64,000 nucleotides of DNA from Theocolax elegans (lineage: Eukaryota > Arthropoda > Insecta > Hymenoptera > Cerocephalidae), in NCBI GenBank assembly GCA_026168455.1, contig CM047428.1, positions 23,030,759-23,094,758 of the forward strand, read 5' to 3'. The notes under the pieces were generated by a model. It was not told the origin of the DNA and ran no database searches. It was given only the letters and a program-made list of their open reading frames with translations. How positions within the stretch are numbered: position 1 is the first letter of the stretch; each line of letters opens with the position of its first letter. A program made the position numbers and the translations under genes. This document shows, piece after piece, positions 15,185 through 28,045 of this stretch.

Positions 15185-18100
15185 CGGAAAGTGTTAATAT
15201 AATAAGTTTAAGAGATGCGGTCTTAGATTCGTTACTCGAGATCCGTACAACTCGTTTCTTTCCTTTTTTTTTACAACTGCCAGAGCTCTTCGATTAATCG
15301 ACGCCAACTGCTTGCAGCGGACAAAAAGAGGGACGGATCACAATTCTCAACCGCGAGTATTACATTTTTATTTTGTTTTGTACGAATTGCCGTTTATTTT
15401 TTTTTTTGGCCGGTACATTATTGGTAAGCCTAAGTTTAGTAGGAAGCCATACTTGAAATGTCTTCTAACGAGTCATTGTCGCTATTTATGACGAGGTGAA
15501 AGTGAATTTATATTAATTTCATTGGAGTTTTATCGCGTCGATGACGGTTAGTTACGTTAACGTATCCCTTCATTCGGTCGTTTCTTATTATACGATGGAT
15601 GTGTGACTTAACGATCGTTACACACCGTGAATCATTGTTTCGCCTGTCTTTTCAATTTCACTCGAGCTGAATGAATATTCCCGACGACAATATTCTCCGA
15701 CGTTCTATTTTCCCACTCAGCAGTATAGATATATATATAATCGCGGGTTAAATCGATTCCGACTATTTTATTAATATCGGTACGTGTGTCAATTAATATA
15801 AACTGATCGTTTCGAGGAAGCAATTCGTGAGAAATCACTCGAGCACTCGGCGATAAAATAAAAATTCCAAAAATCGATAAATAACTCGTACCTGACCATA
15901 AACGTACACCTTTCAACGTTAAACGTTACACTCAATACGGATTCTTCTACTTTTTTTTTGTTTCGTTCTCCATTATCCTTTCATAAAGCACTTTCAGTCG
16001 ACCTAATAGCAAAAAATAACTTGATGCGATTAGTTGGGCGGCAAATCGACATCTCTCGCCGAGATTCCCCTCTTCAGGAAAAAAAAAAGAAAAAAAAAAA
16101 CGGAAGGCAGTCATTGTCGCTATCTCAATCCTCGCGTGTCTCGCGAAAAGTAGAACCCTGAGGCGCCGCTTAACCGATTATGTCAACGCTCGCCCTATAA
16201 ATTCTTATATGCACCGGATCCTCGACTTGAAAAACCGTGTGAATTTCATCGGCTAGAAATCTGATTCTTTGTCGTCGATACATACATATATATAATTTTG
16301 CCCGATTGAGAGGTTTCCTATAGGATTGAAAGCACCGTCTTGGCTATTCGACCTGATAATATCGTTCAGGCACGCTTTCGTCGATTTGGTGTGAATTTCA
16401 ACTGTTTTGCATAAACTATATATACGTACATAATCCGATTTGAGATAATAGATATTTTATATGCGATACGATTTTTAGAGAGAATACATATATAAGTGAT
16501 TTAAAAATAATTAACAAATTGCTTATCGCTGTTCACGATTTTTTAGTAAATAGCGAAAGATACGTTAATTAATAATAAAGTTTTACTAAAATGATAAATA
16601 ATTGAATTGATTAAAAATATGTATAAAGAAAGGTGCTATATACATATGTAAATATAAAATGAAAAATTCGATAAAAAATTAATTATAAATTCTTGATAAA
16701 CGATTCTAAGTTAAACCAGCTTAAGTTATACCCACGCAGTTAGAAACTAAGACCGGAAGTGGACAAGACATTTCTTGAAAGGAAGCTTGCTAAATAAATA
16801 ATAAAATTACGTAAGATATAGTAATGCTACCAGTTAAGATACTTAAAGATGAAATATGATGAAGTGCAATCGCATATCAACATAGTTGAAAAACTAACTT
16901 CGTGTAATTTGGCATTAAATACAAAAAAAATAATAATTTAAAAACTGCAATGGTTTTAAAGTGGACTCGGAGAATTCTTGAGGATTAAATAAATACTTTT
17001 AATTATTATTTAAGTAGAAGACGATTATATTACACTTTTCCTACTATTTATATACTTGCCCATCCTAAAAAATTTAATCCAACACATTATTCAATGTAAT
17101 ATCGATATAAACAATTGATTCGTATTTTGTAACTCCTTAAGAAAATTAAATCACAGGTAATGTATTTGCAACAACTAATTTAATTAACGAACAATATAAT
17201 TAACAGTTTATTTTACATTGCAAATTATTTAATTTATACAGTAAATCAAGCATTCCGATTGAAATTATTCAATATTTATTTGTACTTATATTATCTTTTG
17301 CATTAATAAATATAATTTATTATATACAAGGAAATACGAATGTTAATAGTGCACAAGTGACTTAGCGCTTTAATTTTAATGCACCTATAATTATAGATTA
17401 ATATAGCTTTGTATACATTAAACGTTTTATCTAATTAACACACAATAAATTAAATAAAGGAAAATAATATTTGTTCATGGTATTTAATATAAATAATAAT
17501 TATTACAACGAACACGTGTGTTTACGAACTATATTAAAATTGATATTACTTTCTCGCAAATGAACATTGCGTTGTGCGAAAATTTAAACAATATTGTAAA
17601 AAATTTCGTTAACTAAACTTCAAATCTAAATTAAGTAAATAACGATATATGTGTGTATATATATACAAGTTAAAAGGAAATGTACTACTTAGATTAAGAC
17701 TATCTTTCACGATTTCAGTTAAATATTATCATAATTCGTTTAGAAAGTTTCGAATCGTAATTCAACCAATTCGATTAGAACGATGATTAACATATCGGTA
17801 TTGTGATAACAATATACATAAATAGATAAATACATTGTAACTCAATTAGCAATAACAGAGAAAGAAAAGTAAATTGATGAAAAAGAATTTTAATGAACAG
17901 GTGAACGTTGCGCCACACCAATTAACCACTCGAACATTTTTAAGAAATTGCAAGAAGACCTTTTGGTTTTAGTGAAACGGTTGAAATAACCCCAAATAAT
18001 ACGGTTATGATCTACACATCCAAGGGAAACAAGCACAAGAAAAGTAAATATAACCTATTGCGATCCATGGTGCAGGAAAGAAAAACGGTTCCCCAATGAA

Positions 18101-18548
18101 ATATAGCATATATCGGGAAAAATAATAAGGCACGAGTTACATATATATATATCGCACGTCTCCCGCAATTCTGAAATCGTGGGGTACGCGAACGATGAAT
18201 CTCGAATTCCTGCGAGCTCGTTTAATTCAAACGCGAATCCCGATGATTTGAAGCGGATATAGGTTGTACCGGATAAGAGATTCCATACTCGGGGTTTCCT
18301 TGAAAATCGAACGAGAGAATTTCCTATTTGATATAGGATATACGAAGGTTCGGAGGTCGATATATGGTGAAAAAAAGGGTTATATATACGGGAATGCTAT
18401 CCCGTATTCGGTTCTATGTATATCGAGGTATGCGCATCTCAAATTGATTCGTATATAGATTGTACGCACAACACACTGCGTTCTCAGCATTTTTACCTTA
18501 ATTACACCGGGATTTTAAAGATAAATCCCGTTCATTCTTTAAACTTAA

Positions 18549-18551
<3 letters not shown>

Positions 18552-18579
<28 letters not shown>
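18552..18579. repeat. (TA)14 microsatellite
   Basis: A perfect TA run of 28 bases. Similar runs lie at 39341-39365, 40609-40636 (joined to a GA run), 53629-53657 and 56425-56470. Confidence 0.97.
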
Positions 18580-18582
<3 letters not shown>

Positions 18583-20345
18583 ATAGCGCGCATCTTCATT
18601 CTCGTTAGTCAGATACTTTTATTTTTCCTTCATCCGCGGAATTCGTTTCAAGGTTGGTTAGTCCGGCGTATTCTTTTTTGTTTCCTTCGATGGTGTATCT
18701 CCTCTTTACATCCACCGAGCGTGCGGTACGATTTTTCGTCTATCCATGTTTAACGAAACAACGCGTTTTATTGCGTAGAAAGTTCTAATCGAAAGAATTA
18801 ATACAAAACGCAACTCGAACCAGATGCAATGCGATTAACATTCTCATCGACTAGCTGAATTATTCATGCAATAATCGTATATATACAGGATCTACCTATG
18901 TATATATTATACATATATGTCTTATCACCATCCGACCGAGCTTATCTACTATTGTACGAATTGATACATACAAACGATAGAAGCGATTTCTAATTGTAAG
19001 AACGTTTGTAAATATATGATCCTTGCCGAACAATGAAGTATATACGTCGAATTAAGGAATTTGCTATCATCGAAAAGAGAAAAAAAAATATCATCGCGTG
19101 CTTTCTCGTACAGTGATTGCACAATCATATTAATAATCGCTTCTCTTCCATTGAGTTAAACGACCTCGCACCGGTATATATATATATAGAAGATGCAAGT
19201 GATTTTTTTTCTACTTCTGTTAACTAACATATGCGCGTATAGGAAATATGCTTTTGAGAATCGTAATCGTCTTGTGAAACTTTTAGTGATATAAAAACTA
19301 TATGATTTATTTTGGACGGTCTGTAATTAATGATTAAATCGGTATATATATTTGTATTATACAAAGTTAAATCATAAATCAAGTGTAATATTGTAAGGTA
19401 GAATCTGTATACGGATACACGTTACAAGCCAAATCGTTTCGCGCGTAACAACAATTTGAATCTCTTAGATTTGTTTACTCGAATTGTTATTAAAAACGTG
19501 AAAAACCGTTTGGATGATGAGGATATAAACGTTACGTGTAACGTTGCGAGGAATAGTCGAATCAATTAAGAAGTTGAAGTAGCGGGTAAGTAAGAAACGG
19601 TCCGTCCCCCATTACGGCTTATCTAGATGATTTTCGAAACGATTTCGAATCACACTTCTCGTCTACCGTTCTCCCGATACACATCTCACTCTCGGGTGTA
19701 TCGAAGCCAGACACGTTCACACAAACCCAAATAGAAGAAAGATACATACGTAGGACGTTTATACGACGCGCGGGAGACAATCGTATCTCAAGATCGTACT
19801 TTATATACCGTCCTCTATATCGCGATTTGCAGCCTCTCGTATAAGAGATATCAGGTATTCGCAGCGTCCACGCGGCAGCCAAACAAAAATCCTGGTACTT
19901 AGCCATCGAGTTTAAACGATCGGTAAGGGAATGCACGTGGGCGGGTTTCTTTAATGCCGTAGAATAAATTCTCCCGTGCCTTCTGCACCTCCTTTTCTAT
20001 TTGTCCTTAACTCTCCCCTTCGGGTTTATGTACCACACACGTACACGTATACACGATATATATTATGTGTACAACCTGAGACGGAACTGATTAAGACGAA
20101 ATATTCCATTTAGGTATGTTGTCACACTTTTAATACACAGACACTTTTTTACAACTGTTTCGATGTACATTTGACTTTCATTGGCTTGTAAATATATATA
20201 TACTTTGTATAATAAAATCTGCGGGTATTATATCTTTATTAGCATTTTAATTATTATACATCTACGAAAAGGCATATTAAACTTCTAGAGGAAAAATATG
20301 TACATACACACAGACATATATACATATATAGTGCATGACAAACAT

Positions 20346-21744
20346 AAATTATCATTTTATGTACTTCGTTGCATGATATAGATGTTGAAATTTGCTTTAT
20401 ACCTTCGAATACGTGTATACCCCTCGAGTTTATTATCGTAAATTTCGTGCGTTTAATTTTATAATATACGTATCACTGCATTGTTACCTCGTGTATCGCG
20501 TACGTAAAATCTTATAACTGCACCTATTTTTTTAATAGATTATGGGCAAAATCAAATAAACTACCGATCTTGATCATTAACGTCAATTTTGTACTATCCG
20601 TGAAAATCACTCGTTTCCAAATCAATGATAATGCATCTCGATGCTATATAGTGATATGCCTATTATATAATGTTTGATTTATCTAATAAGAGACCCCTTC
20701 GTTGTAAAATCGAAAACTTTTGATTTATAGTTTAATGCGTTATTTTATTATATTTTTTTCACTATCGTACGTGACGGCGAGTCGTCTATAGCTTTTATTT
20801 ATTTTTTTTTAAATTGTTACATGTATATAAAAGTGTGTGGTTTATTCAGGATATATTTGCTGGTGATACAATTTAAGATTATAATGTATGTATTTATAGA
20901 TATAGTTTTCAGATATTTTCCACTGAAAAATTAAAAATCTATACTTATATCTACAATACAATGGCATACATCTTCTCATTGTTGCATAAATGTCCATAAA
21001 TTACAAATTTTCAATATTCGAAAGTTGAATGTATTTTGTTAATTATAAATTAATGTTAAATTATTATTAAATTTAAATGAAGAGTGTAAATCATTTTTTA
21101 TTACACTTTTAATGCGATTGTTATAGGACATACTTCAAGCATTATTAAGTTATAATACATAAAAAAAAATTATGTAATTTTTTTCACAAAGTAATATTGT
21201 GGACTCACGATACACAAGTTTCTTCTAAAAAATAATAAAATTGAAATAAATATATTGTTTTACATACAGTATAGATATACGGTACAAATAAACTGTGACC
21301 GCTAAAAAATGTAAAAGCCGCAGTTAACGTAAAATAGATGTAATGTGAAAAGAACGGTTTAATAAATGAAATACAATACTCCAAGTTTATTATTAAAAAT
21401 AAGTATAATTATGTATATTTATATCATATTATTCTCACATCGAGTAGATAAAAAATATAAAAAAAATTTCATAATTACCGCTAATATCCACGTCCAATTC
21501 TTCCTTGATGAAAGAAAATAGTGATTAAGATTGGTTAGAAAGATGTAGGAAAAGAATAAAGTAAAAGAGCAAATAAAAGGAAGATATTCATCTAACAATA
21601 GTGGCCAGTGGCAATAAAGCTAAGTCAAGATAGGGCATTGGCCAACATTCGTATATACGAACGAGTGTTTAAGAGGTCTATACGGCCTTTACCATACCCA
21701 CCAACGGACATGGATACCTTTCATTATTCTTAAATTAACATTTT
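20346..21744. repeat. Tandem duplication A, copy 1 (about 1.39 kb)
   Basis: This block is repeated head-to-tail immediately downstream with an offset of 1386 bp at the start and 1388 bp near the end. It is unique-looking AT-rich non-coding DNA with no terminal inverted repeats and no coding potential, so it does not look like a transposon. The left edge carries AAATTATCATTTT, a one-base variant of AAATTAACATTTT found at the junction and at the far right edge. The last 150 bases are more complex and contain the perfect palindrome TTCGTATATACGAA at 21648-21661. Confidence 0.95.
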
Positions 21745-23132
21745 ATGTACTTCGTTGCATGATATAGATTTGTGAAATTGTTGCTTTATATTACCTTCGA
21801 ATACTGTAGACCCCTCGAGTTTATTACAAATTTCGTGCGTTTAATTTTATATATACGTATCACTGCATTGTTACCTCGTGTATCGCGTACGTAAAATCTT
21901 ATAACTGCACCTATTTTTTTAATAGATTATGGGCAAAATCAAATAAACTACCGATCTTGATCATTAACGTCAATTTTGTACTATCCGTGAAAATCACTCG
22001 TTTCCAAATCAATGATAATGCATCTCGATGCTATATAGTGATATGCCTATTATATAATGTTTGATTTATCTAATAAGAGACCCCTTCGTTGTAAAATCGA
22101 AAACTTTTGATTTATAGTTTAATGCGTTATTTTATTATATTTTTTTCACTATCGTACGTGACGGCGAGTCGTCTATAGCTTTTATTTATTTTTTTTTTAA
22201 ATTGTTACATGTATATAAAAGTGTGTGGTTTATTCAGGATATATTTGCTGGTGATACAATTTAAGATTATAATGTATGTATTTATAGATATAGTTTCCAG
22301 ATATTTTCCACTGAAAAATTAAAAATCTATACTTATATCTACAATACAATGGCATACATCTTCTCATTGTTGCATAAATGTCCATAAATTACAAATTTTC
22401 AATATTCGAAAGTTGAATGTATTTTGTTAATTATAAATTAATGTTAAATTATTATTAAATTTAAATGAAGAGTGTAAATCATTTTTTATTACACTTTTAA
22501 TGCGATTGTTATAGGACATACTTCAAGCATTATTAAGTTATAATACATAAAAAAAAATTATGTAATTTTTTTCACAAAGTAATATTGTGGACTCACGATA
22601 CACAAGTTTCTTCTAAAAAATAATAAAATTGAAATAAATATATTGTTTTACATACAGTATAGATATACGGTACAAATAAACTGTGACCGCTAAAAAATGT
22701 AAAAGCCGCAGTTAACGTAAAATAGATGTAATGTGAAAAGAACGGTTTAATAAATGAAATACAATACTCCAAGTTTATTATTAAAAATAAGTATAATTAT
22801 GTATATTTATATCATATTATTCTCACATCGAGTAGATAAAAAATATAAAAAAAATTTCATAATTACCGCTAATATCCACGTCCAATTCTTCCTTGATGAA
22901 AGAAAATAGTGATTAAGATTGGTTAGAAAGATGTAGGAAAAGAATAAAGTAAAAGAGCAAATAAAAGGAAGATATTCATCTAACAATAGTGGCCAGTGGC
23001 AATAAAGCTAAGTCAAGATAGGGCATTGGCCAACATTCGTATATACGAACGAGTGTTTAAGAGGTCTATACGGCCTTTACCATACCCACCAACGGACATG
23101 GATACCTTTCATTATTCTTAAATTAACATTTT
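21732..23132. repeat. Tandem duplication A, copy 2 (about 1.39 kb)
   Basis: This is the second copy, almost identical to the block at 20346-21744. Beyond the first roughly 130 bases I see only rare differences, for example one extra T in a poly-T run and a TTTTC to TTTCC change. Most differences cluster near the start of the copy as small insertions and deletions. The copy ends with AAATTAACATTTT at 23120-23132, the same 13-mer as at the internal junction, after which the sequence is unrelated. The palindrome TTCGTATATACGAA recurs at about 23036-23049. Confidence 0.95.
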
Positions 23133-23347
23133 CCGTTTGTTCAAACGAAATTTTCGTTACGAGTAATTGCACTTTTAAAGTGATTTACAGTACGTTATAT
23201 CCATGTAATAAAATTTTTCGAATTGTAATGAAGTAAGACGAAAACGAGGCGTTAATGTTTCAAATGCGTTATGAAAAATAACGATAATTACTTCGTACGT
23301 CACTCATTGTTTAATTACAATGTCTTTAGTATCTTTACAAAACATAC

Positions 23348-23395
23348 CTTTTTCTTTATCTTTTTCTTTTTTTCTTCTTCTTCTTCTTTTTTTTT
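23348..23395. repeat. Pyrimidine tract with (TTC)n core
   Basis: An almost uninterrupted T/C stretch of about 48 bases includes five TTC units at 23372-23386. Confidence 0.93.
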
Positions 23396-26300
23396 GACGA
23401 TCAATTTGAAGATTGTGTTGAGCATTAAAAATAATATGTTTGGCTTTGTACCATGAAGATAAATTACTTGAGGATAATGATTATATAAAATTGTATAAAA
23501 GGGAAATTTAGAAGGAAAATCATGGGAATATTTTTAAGATTTATATATGTAATATTTAAAAATGTCGACACTTGTAATTTTACGTAAATTTAGATTTGTT
23601 TTCTAAATTGTACTCTATACGTATAAGACAGATTGATTTGAATATAATGCATATAGCTATCTAAATTATTTTTAATGGGATGTTGTATTCACATTTTACC
23701 GACCGAGTCAATGGAGCCGAAGAAATTATTTTAATAAATGTGATAAATTATAGAAAACTAAGGCATAATTTGCTTTGTTTTGGCATTATCTTTTACTGTA
23801 CTAAAGTTTATACAAAAATATCATTGCATTAAAAAATGGGTCTGTTAGAACATTTGGCTTATAAATCTGTGAGAGAAATTTCAGAATCTAATTTCCTTCT
23901 GCAGTCATTTTTGAGTGCATTGATATTATTAAACGAAATTAAACACAAGGATATACAATATCAAATTGATTTAGCTATGAAATAATTTTTTCGTCTCAAT
24001 TGATTAGATCGGTAAGAATTGAATATCACATCCCTCTAAGATATATACTTTAATACTAATTTAATAATAATAATTTTCGTTTATGTTTACAGGTAAGCTG
24101 ACAATGAATTAACGATGCCTTACGCAGTAATCAACATAAACAGGTTTAATAGTTCTAAATAATATACATATATTTAAAAGTAACGATTAAATTTTAATAC
24201 TACCAGGTCTTCGACAGATATACGTTAAAGTCGTAAGAAATAATTGATTTTCCCGCAATCAAGAAAGCATAATGTATAACGATTAACCATTATCTTGACC
24301 GCTTCTTGTACATTTGAATTACTGGTGTATCAAGGTCTCTTTTCCATGCGCTTGTACACTGAAAATTTCTCAAGGAAATAAGAAAATATTCGTAAATGAA
24401 AAGACAATGAGAACGCATTGTACCTACGTTCTATCAAAAGAGCATTTTCTATATAAGCAATAAACACTTATCTCTGTAGAAACAAATGAAACGAACTTTT
24501 TCTTTCCTTTTAAAATTTCAATCAGTATGAAAAGGTGTTGCGGCCTCCAAATGTACATACACATATACCCACAGAGAGTTTTCCCACATCCCTATATATA
24601 TACACCAGTGGTTTGTCTGTAACGGAAGCAAGGGAGACACATCGCAACCATTGTCCATACGCAAAAATAATCGCTCGCGAAATCGAAACGCTCCCCGTGT
24701 CAATTATATACAACTCGATCGTCGACGTGTAAATAGATTCGAGCAAATAGGTCGACGACGACGACAACGACGCGCGCGCTTAGGTATTCAACGTGAGCTA
24801 ACGCTCTACACACATATCTATATACGCCTGGGAAATAATCGGGTATTTTCTAGATCTGCTAAGATTTATATCAGCCGAGTGAGAGAGAACTTGTCAAGAG
24901 TTATGATCGCCTTTTACCTCGAGCTCAGAAATACAGTGGTGAGTGAGAGGAAAAAAAAGTAACTCCGTTAGACGCGGGGGGCATATAGAGAGAGAGAAAG
25001 AGGAAACACCGAGAGAACACCGTGTATTACGCTTCTTGTCTATATATGTTCACTTTTACCTATGTTTCTACAACTTCGTTTCGCTCTCGCTCTCGCTGCG
25101 TATTTAGGTATCATACAGTCAACCGAATGTATTATTCGATCCAAACTGTTTAAGGCGATCAATTTATTATAATACTCCGTCCTCTGGTACACTCTCGTTT
25201 ACTCTATTGATTATACTCGTTTGTTCTTAATTAGGCACCAGATTTCTTCAACGAATACGGACGGTTATAATCGCTTAACGCTACCGATTTATGTGCGAAT
25301 GCTCGCGCAGCGTCCGACTAATGTTTATGGAATGAAAAAAGAAAAAAAAAAATAACATCGACAATACGCACATTGTTCGCACTGGTGAGAAATAAAAATC
25401 ACCTAATTAAGTTGTATATATATAGATACGTATACATATATATACGAATAACAATTTTGAAATTGCGTATAGGTATATATACGTGTTAATATAGTTATCT
25501 AAAGTAAAAGTTAATATACACGCCAGTTATGTATTGGGAATAGTCGATGCAGAACAATCACCAATTACATTCCTCTATTCAGGAGAAAAATAGTTAAGAA
25601 AAGATATGTAATTATAGTAATTTTGAATGGTGCGATAAATCTACCGTGTACCAGCTGCGATTTGCTTTGCAGAAAAATATTATTACATTTCCATATAAAC
25701 CCGTCATTTCGATAATCGCAACGTGTAACGTAACAATTTCTTTTTGAATCGAGTACATTTTTCCTTCTTCTTTTTTTTCTTTTTTAATTTGGACAATATT
25801 AATTAACCGTTTCTATTATTCGTTGTAAACAAATCGTTAAAATGTAATATTGTATAAACGGTGAAAAAGTTGTAACTTTACCGACGTGAAAAAAAAAATC
25901 ATTTCTTTCTTAATAAGAGTATGCGACATTTCACAACTTTTCTTGTGAACTTTTATAGGCAAACTTCTCGTAGTTAAGAGTAAGAATAGTTTTCACTTTT
26001 CTCTCCAAAGTAAATTATATTATTCCATTCCGAAATAATGTTTGAAAGTTTTACATTTATACAAAAAAAAAGTAACTTTTAAATCTGTAATTCTAGATTG
26101 ATATTAAGTAATAAAAATGTATTAATCTATACACATATCGAATTTATATATGAATACTTGAATACTCGTACGAAAAATACAGTACATTTATATAAAAATT
26201 GACGATACCTTCTGCACCTACATACCTAGATTTAATAGAGTAATTTTCTTGAGATATATTGGATATATTTAAAACACGTAAAGAACCCATGGATATACCT

Positions 26301-27808
26301 TGATACCGATAGACACTCAGAACAATAATAGACAGTAGCAGACTCGAGAGTTTTACATCACTGTTTTATTCTTTCTCTCTTTCCGTCTCCGTCTAACTCG
26401 GGAATTGTTAAAAGCTTTTATTATCGCGCTCAGCGAGAGGAAACTCTAATAAAACGTATAGGATAGATGAAAAGTCTTTGCGCAGACCTTGTGCAGATTT
26501 CGATCTCGTATCGAGCTTAACGCAACACACATGCATACGTGCGCGTGTATCCGTGTGTGTGTGTAGAGTCGCAAGGATTTATCCTAGTCCGCGATAAGAA
26601 GCCTTGGAGAATGATAACGTGGGAAGGGGAGAAAGGAAACGGGGCCGCGCGACGTCGAGCTGGGGCTTATTACGGAAAATTTCTTGCTACTTCTAATACG
26701 CGTATAATACACACATACACACACACCGAGAGTGGGGGAGTTTTTCCTTTATAAATAATTGAAAGCCGTTTTGAAAGTTGCGCGATTAAAAATAGAACCT
26801 TTTTTTTAAGGTGCACAGCTACCGGTCGCCATACCCGAGTGTCTCTTGCGTAAATTATACAATGTGTACCTTCGTTTTTCTTTATATCTATTTATACGTT
26901 ACATATGGTACCCGTAATGATTTTTTTTTTATTTTCTCCGCTCCCTCATCGATTCTTGTACGTATTTATCGTCCCCCCCCCCTCCTTTAATTTTATTTGT
27001 CCGTATCGGTATTGCCGATTTCGAATGACGTTGCGCATTTTGGCTAACCGGAACGACCATATTTATTTCGTCGAACTGCTAGAACTCGCGGATTAAACTG
27101 AGAAACGGTATTTCAACGTTTTTCAAAATTGAAGTGGAACGTAATTACATTTGTGCATAAATATAAACGCGAAAAAAACATTATGAGGAATTCTGAAAAG
27201 AAAAAATGAAAAACGAATGGTTTCGTTTAACTTCTGTAAAGTATTAACCGGTTCGATTAGCCGGTTATTAAAAAGCTCACGTGACAACTCTTTCGTTTTG
27301 AGATATAGCATTACCATTATTAGACGTTCTAGGATCGATTTCCTTTACATAAATTCACTTATAAACCGTATATATATATATTTTATGGTCATTTTTTTTT
27401 CAAATGTTTACTCTCCACATTTTTATAAATTTCATAACGAGTTCTCGTTAGATCAAATTAAGGAAGTATGGATACATGTATATACCTATAAAGATTGTAT
27501 AAAAATCGATTTATTCGAAATTAATCTATTTATAATTACACAAAAATTGTATATCAATTTGTTTTAATTATTAAATTTATTAACATTATAATTATGAAAA
27601 TGGTAGTTGAAAGTAAAAGTTTGCAAAAAATAATGAATAATTTATTTTAACCGCAAACATATCCAATTTATCTATATAGCAATATATGCTTTATTGAAGT
27701 GATATTATGGACACTGAGCTATGCGTAATTTCAACCACGAATTAAAATTAACCGAAATTAAATATGCATCTAAATAGCTTTAGATGGACGAGGTTGAAAC
27801 AATGCCTT
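23396..27808. other. Non-coding DNA with CpG-rich patches
   Basis: AT-rich to about 24530, then a CpG-rich patch at 24540-25330 with a short CGA repeat near 24752-24770. Another patch lies at 26380-27090, with a poly-C run near 26975. Other stretches are AT-rich with nothing recognised. Confidence 0.6.
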
Positions 27809-27810
27809 TA

Positions 27811-28043
27811 CACGGAGAGAAAAATTTTAGTTGATTTGACTAAAGTTCCATTAACACGGTAACAAACTGTCATAACGTAAAAAATGACTGAACTTTTAGT
27901 AAAAATTAGTAGACTTTCAGTAAAAGTTGTTAGAAAATTGACAAAAAGTTCAGTAATTTTTTGGGTTTCGTTAGTCTGGTAATAAAAATTTAGTAACATT
28001 TACAGAAAGTTTATTTAAATTTACTAAACCTTTTCTCCCCGTA
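27811..28043. mobile_element. MITE-like inverted-repeat element, 233 bp, CACGGAG ends
   Basis: The left end reads CACGGAGAGAAAA and the right end TTTTCTCCCCGTA, which are inverted matches with two changes. TA lies directly outside both ends (27809-27810 and 28044-28045), as expected for a Tc1/mariner-type target duplication. Internal arms also pair: AAAAAATGACTGAACTTTT at 27879-27897 matches the reverse complement of a segment at 27944-27962. The whole element can thus fold into a long imperfect hairpin. It has no coding capacity and would depend on a transposase supplied elsewhere. The superfamily is inferred from the TA duplication only. Confidence 0.75.
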
Positions 28044-28045
28044 TA

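Larger units (their letters stand above)
13491..20345. other. Large CpG-rich patch, then mostly AT-rich non-coding DNA
   Basis: CpG-rich sequence spans about 13490-14120 and 14640-15330, with purine tracts at 13803-13834. A poly-A-rich run lies at 16079-16100. From about 16400 to 18100 the DNA is AT-rich and featureless. Further CpG-rich stretches lie at about 18180-18460 and 19540-20010. None shows a convincing splice-bounded coding segment or known protein motif. Confidence 0.6.

Noticed and set aside
20346..23132. A transposon pair or satellite array
   Set aside because: There are only two copies, with no terminal inverted repeats, no target-site duplication and no coding capacity. A simple tandem duplication or assembly artefact explains it better.
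26811..26849. Possible 39-bp exon between TTTTTTTTAAG and GTAAAT
   Set aside because: It is too short to support and translates to no known motif, and similar splice-like strings are frequent by chance in AT-rich DNA.
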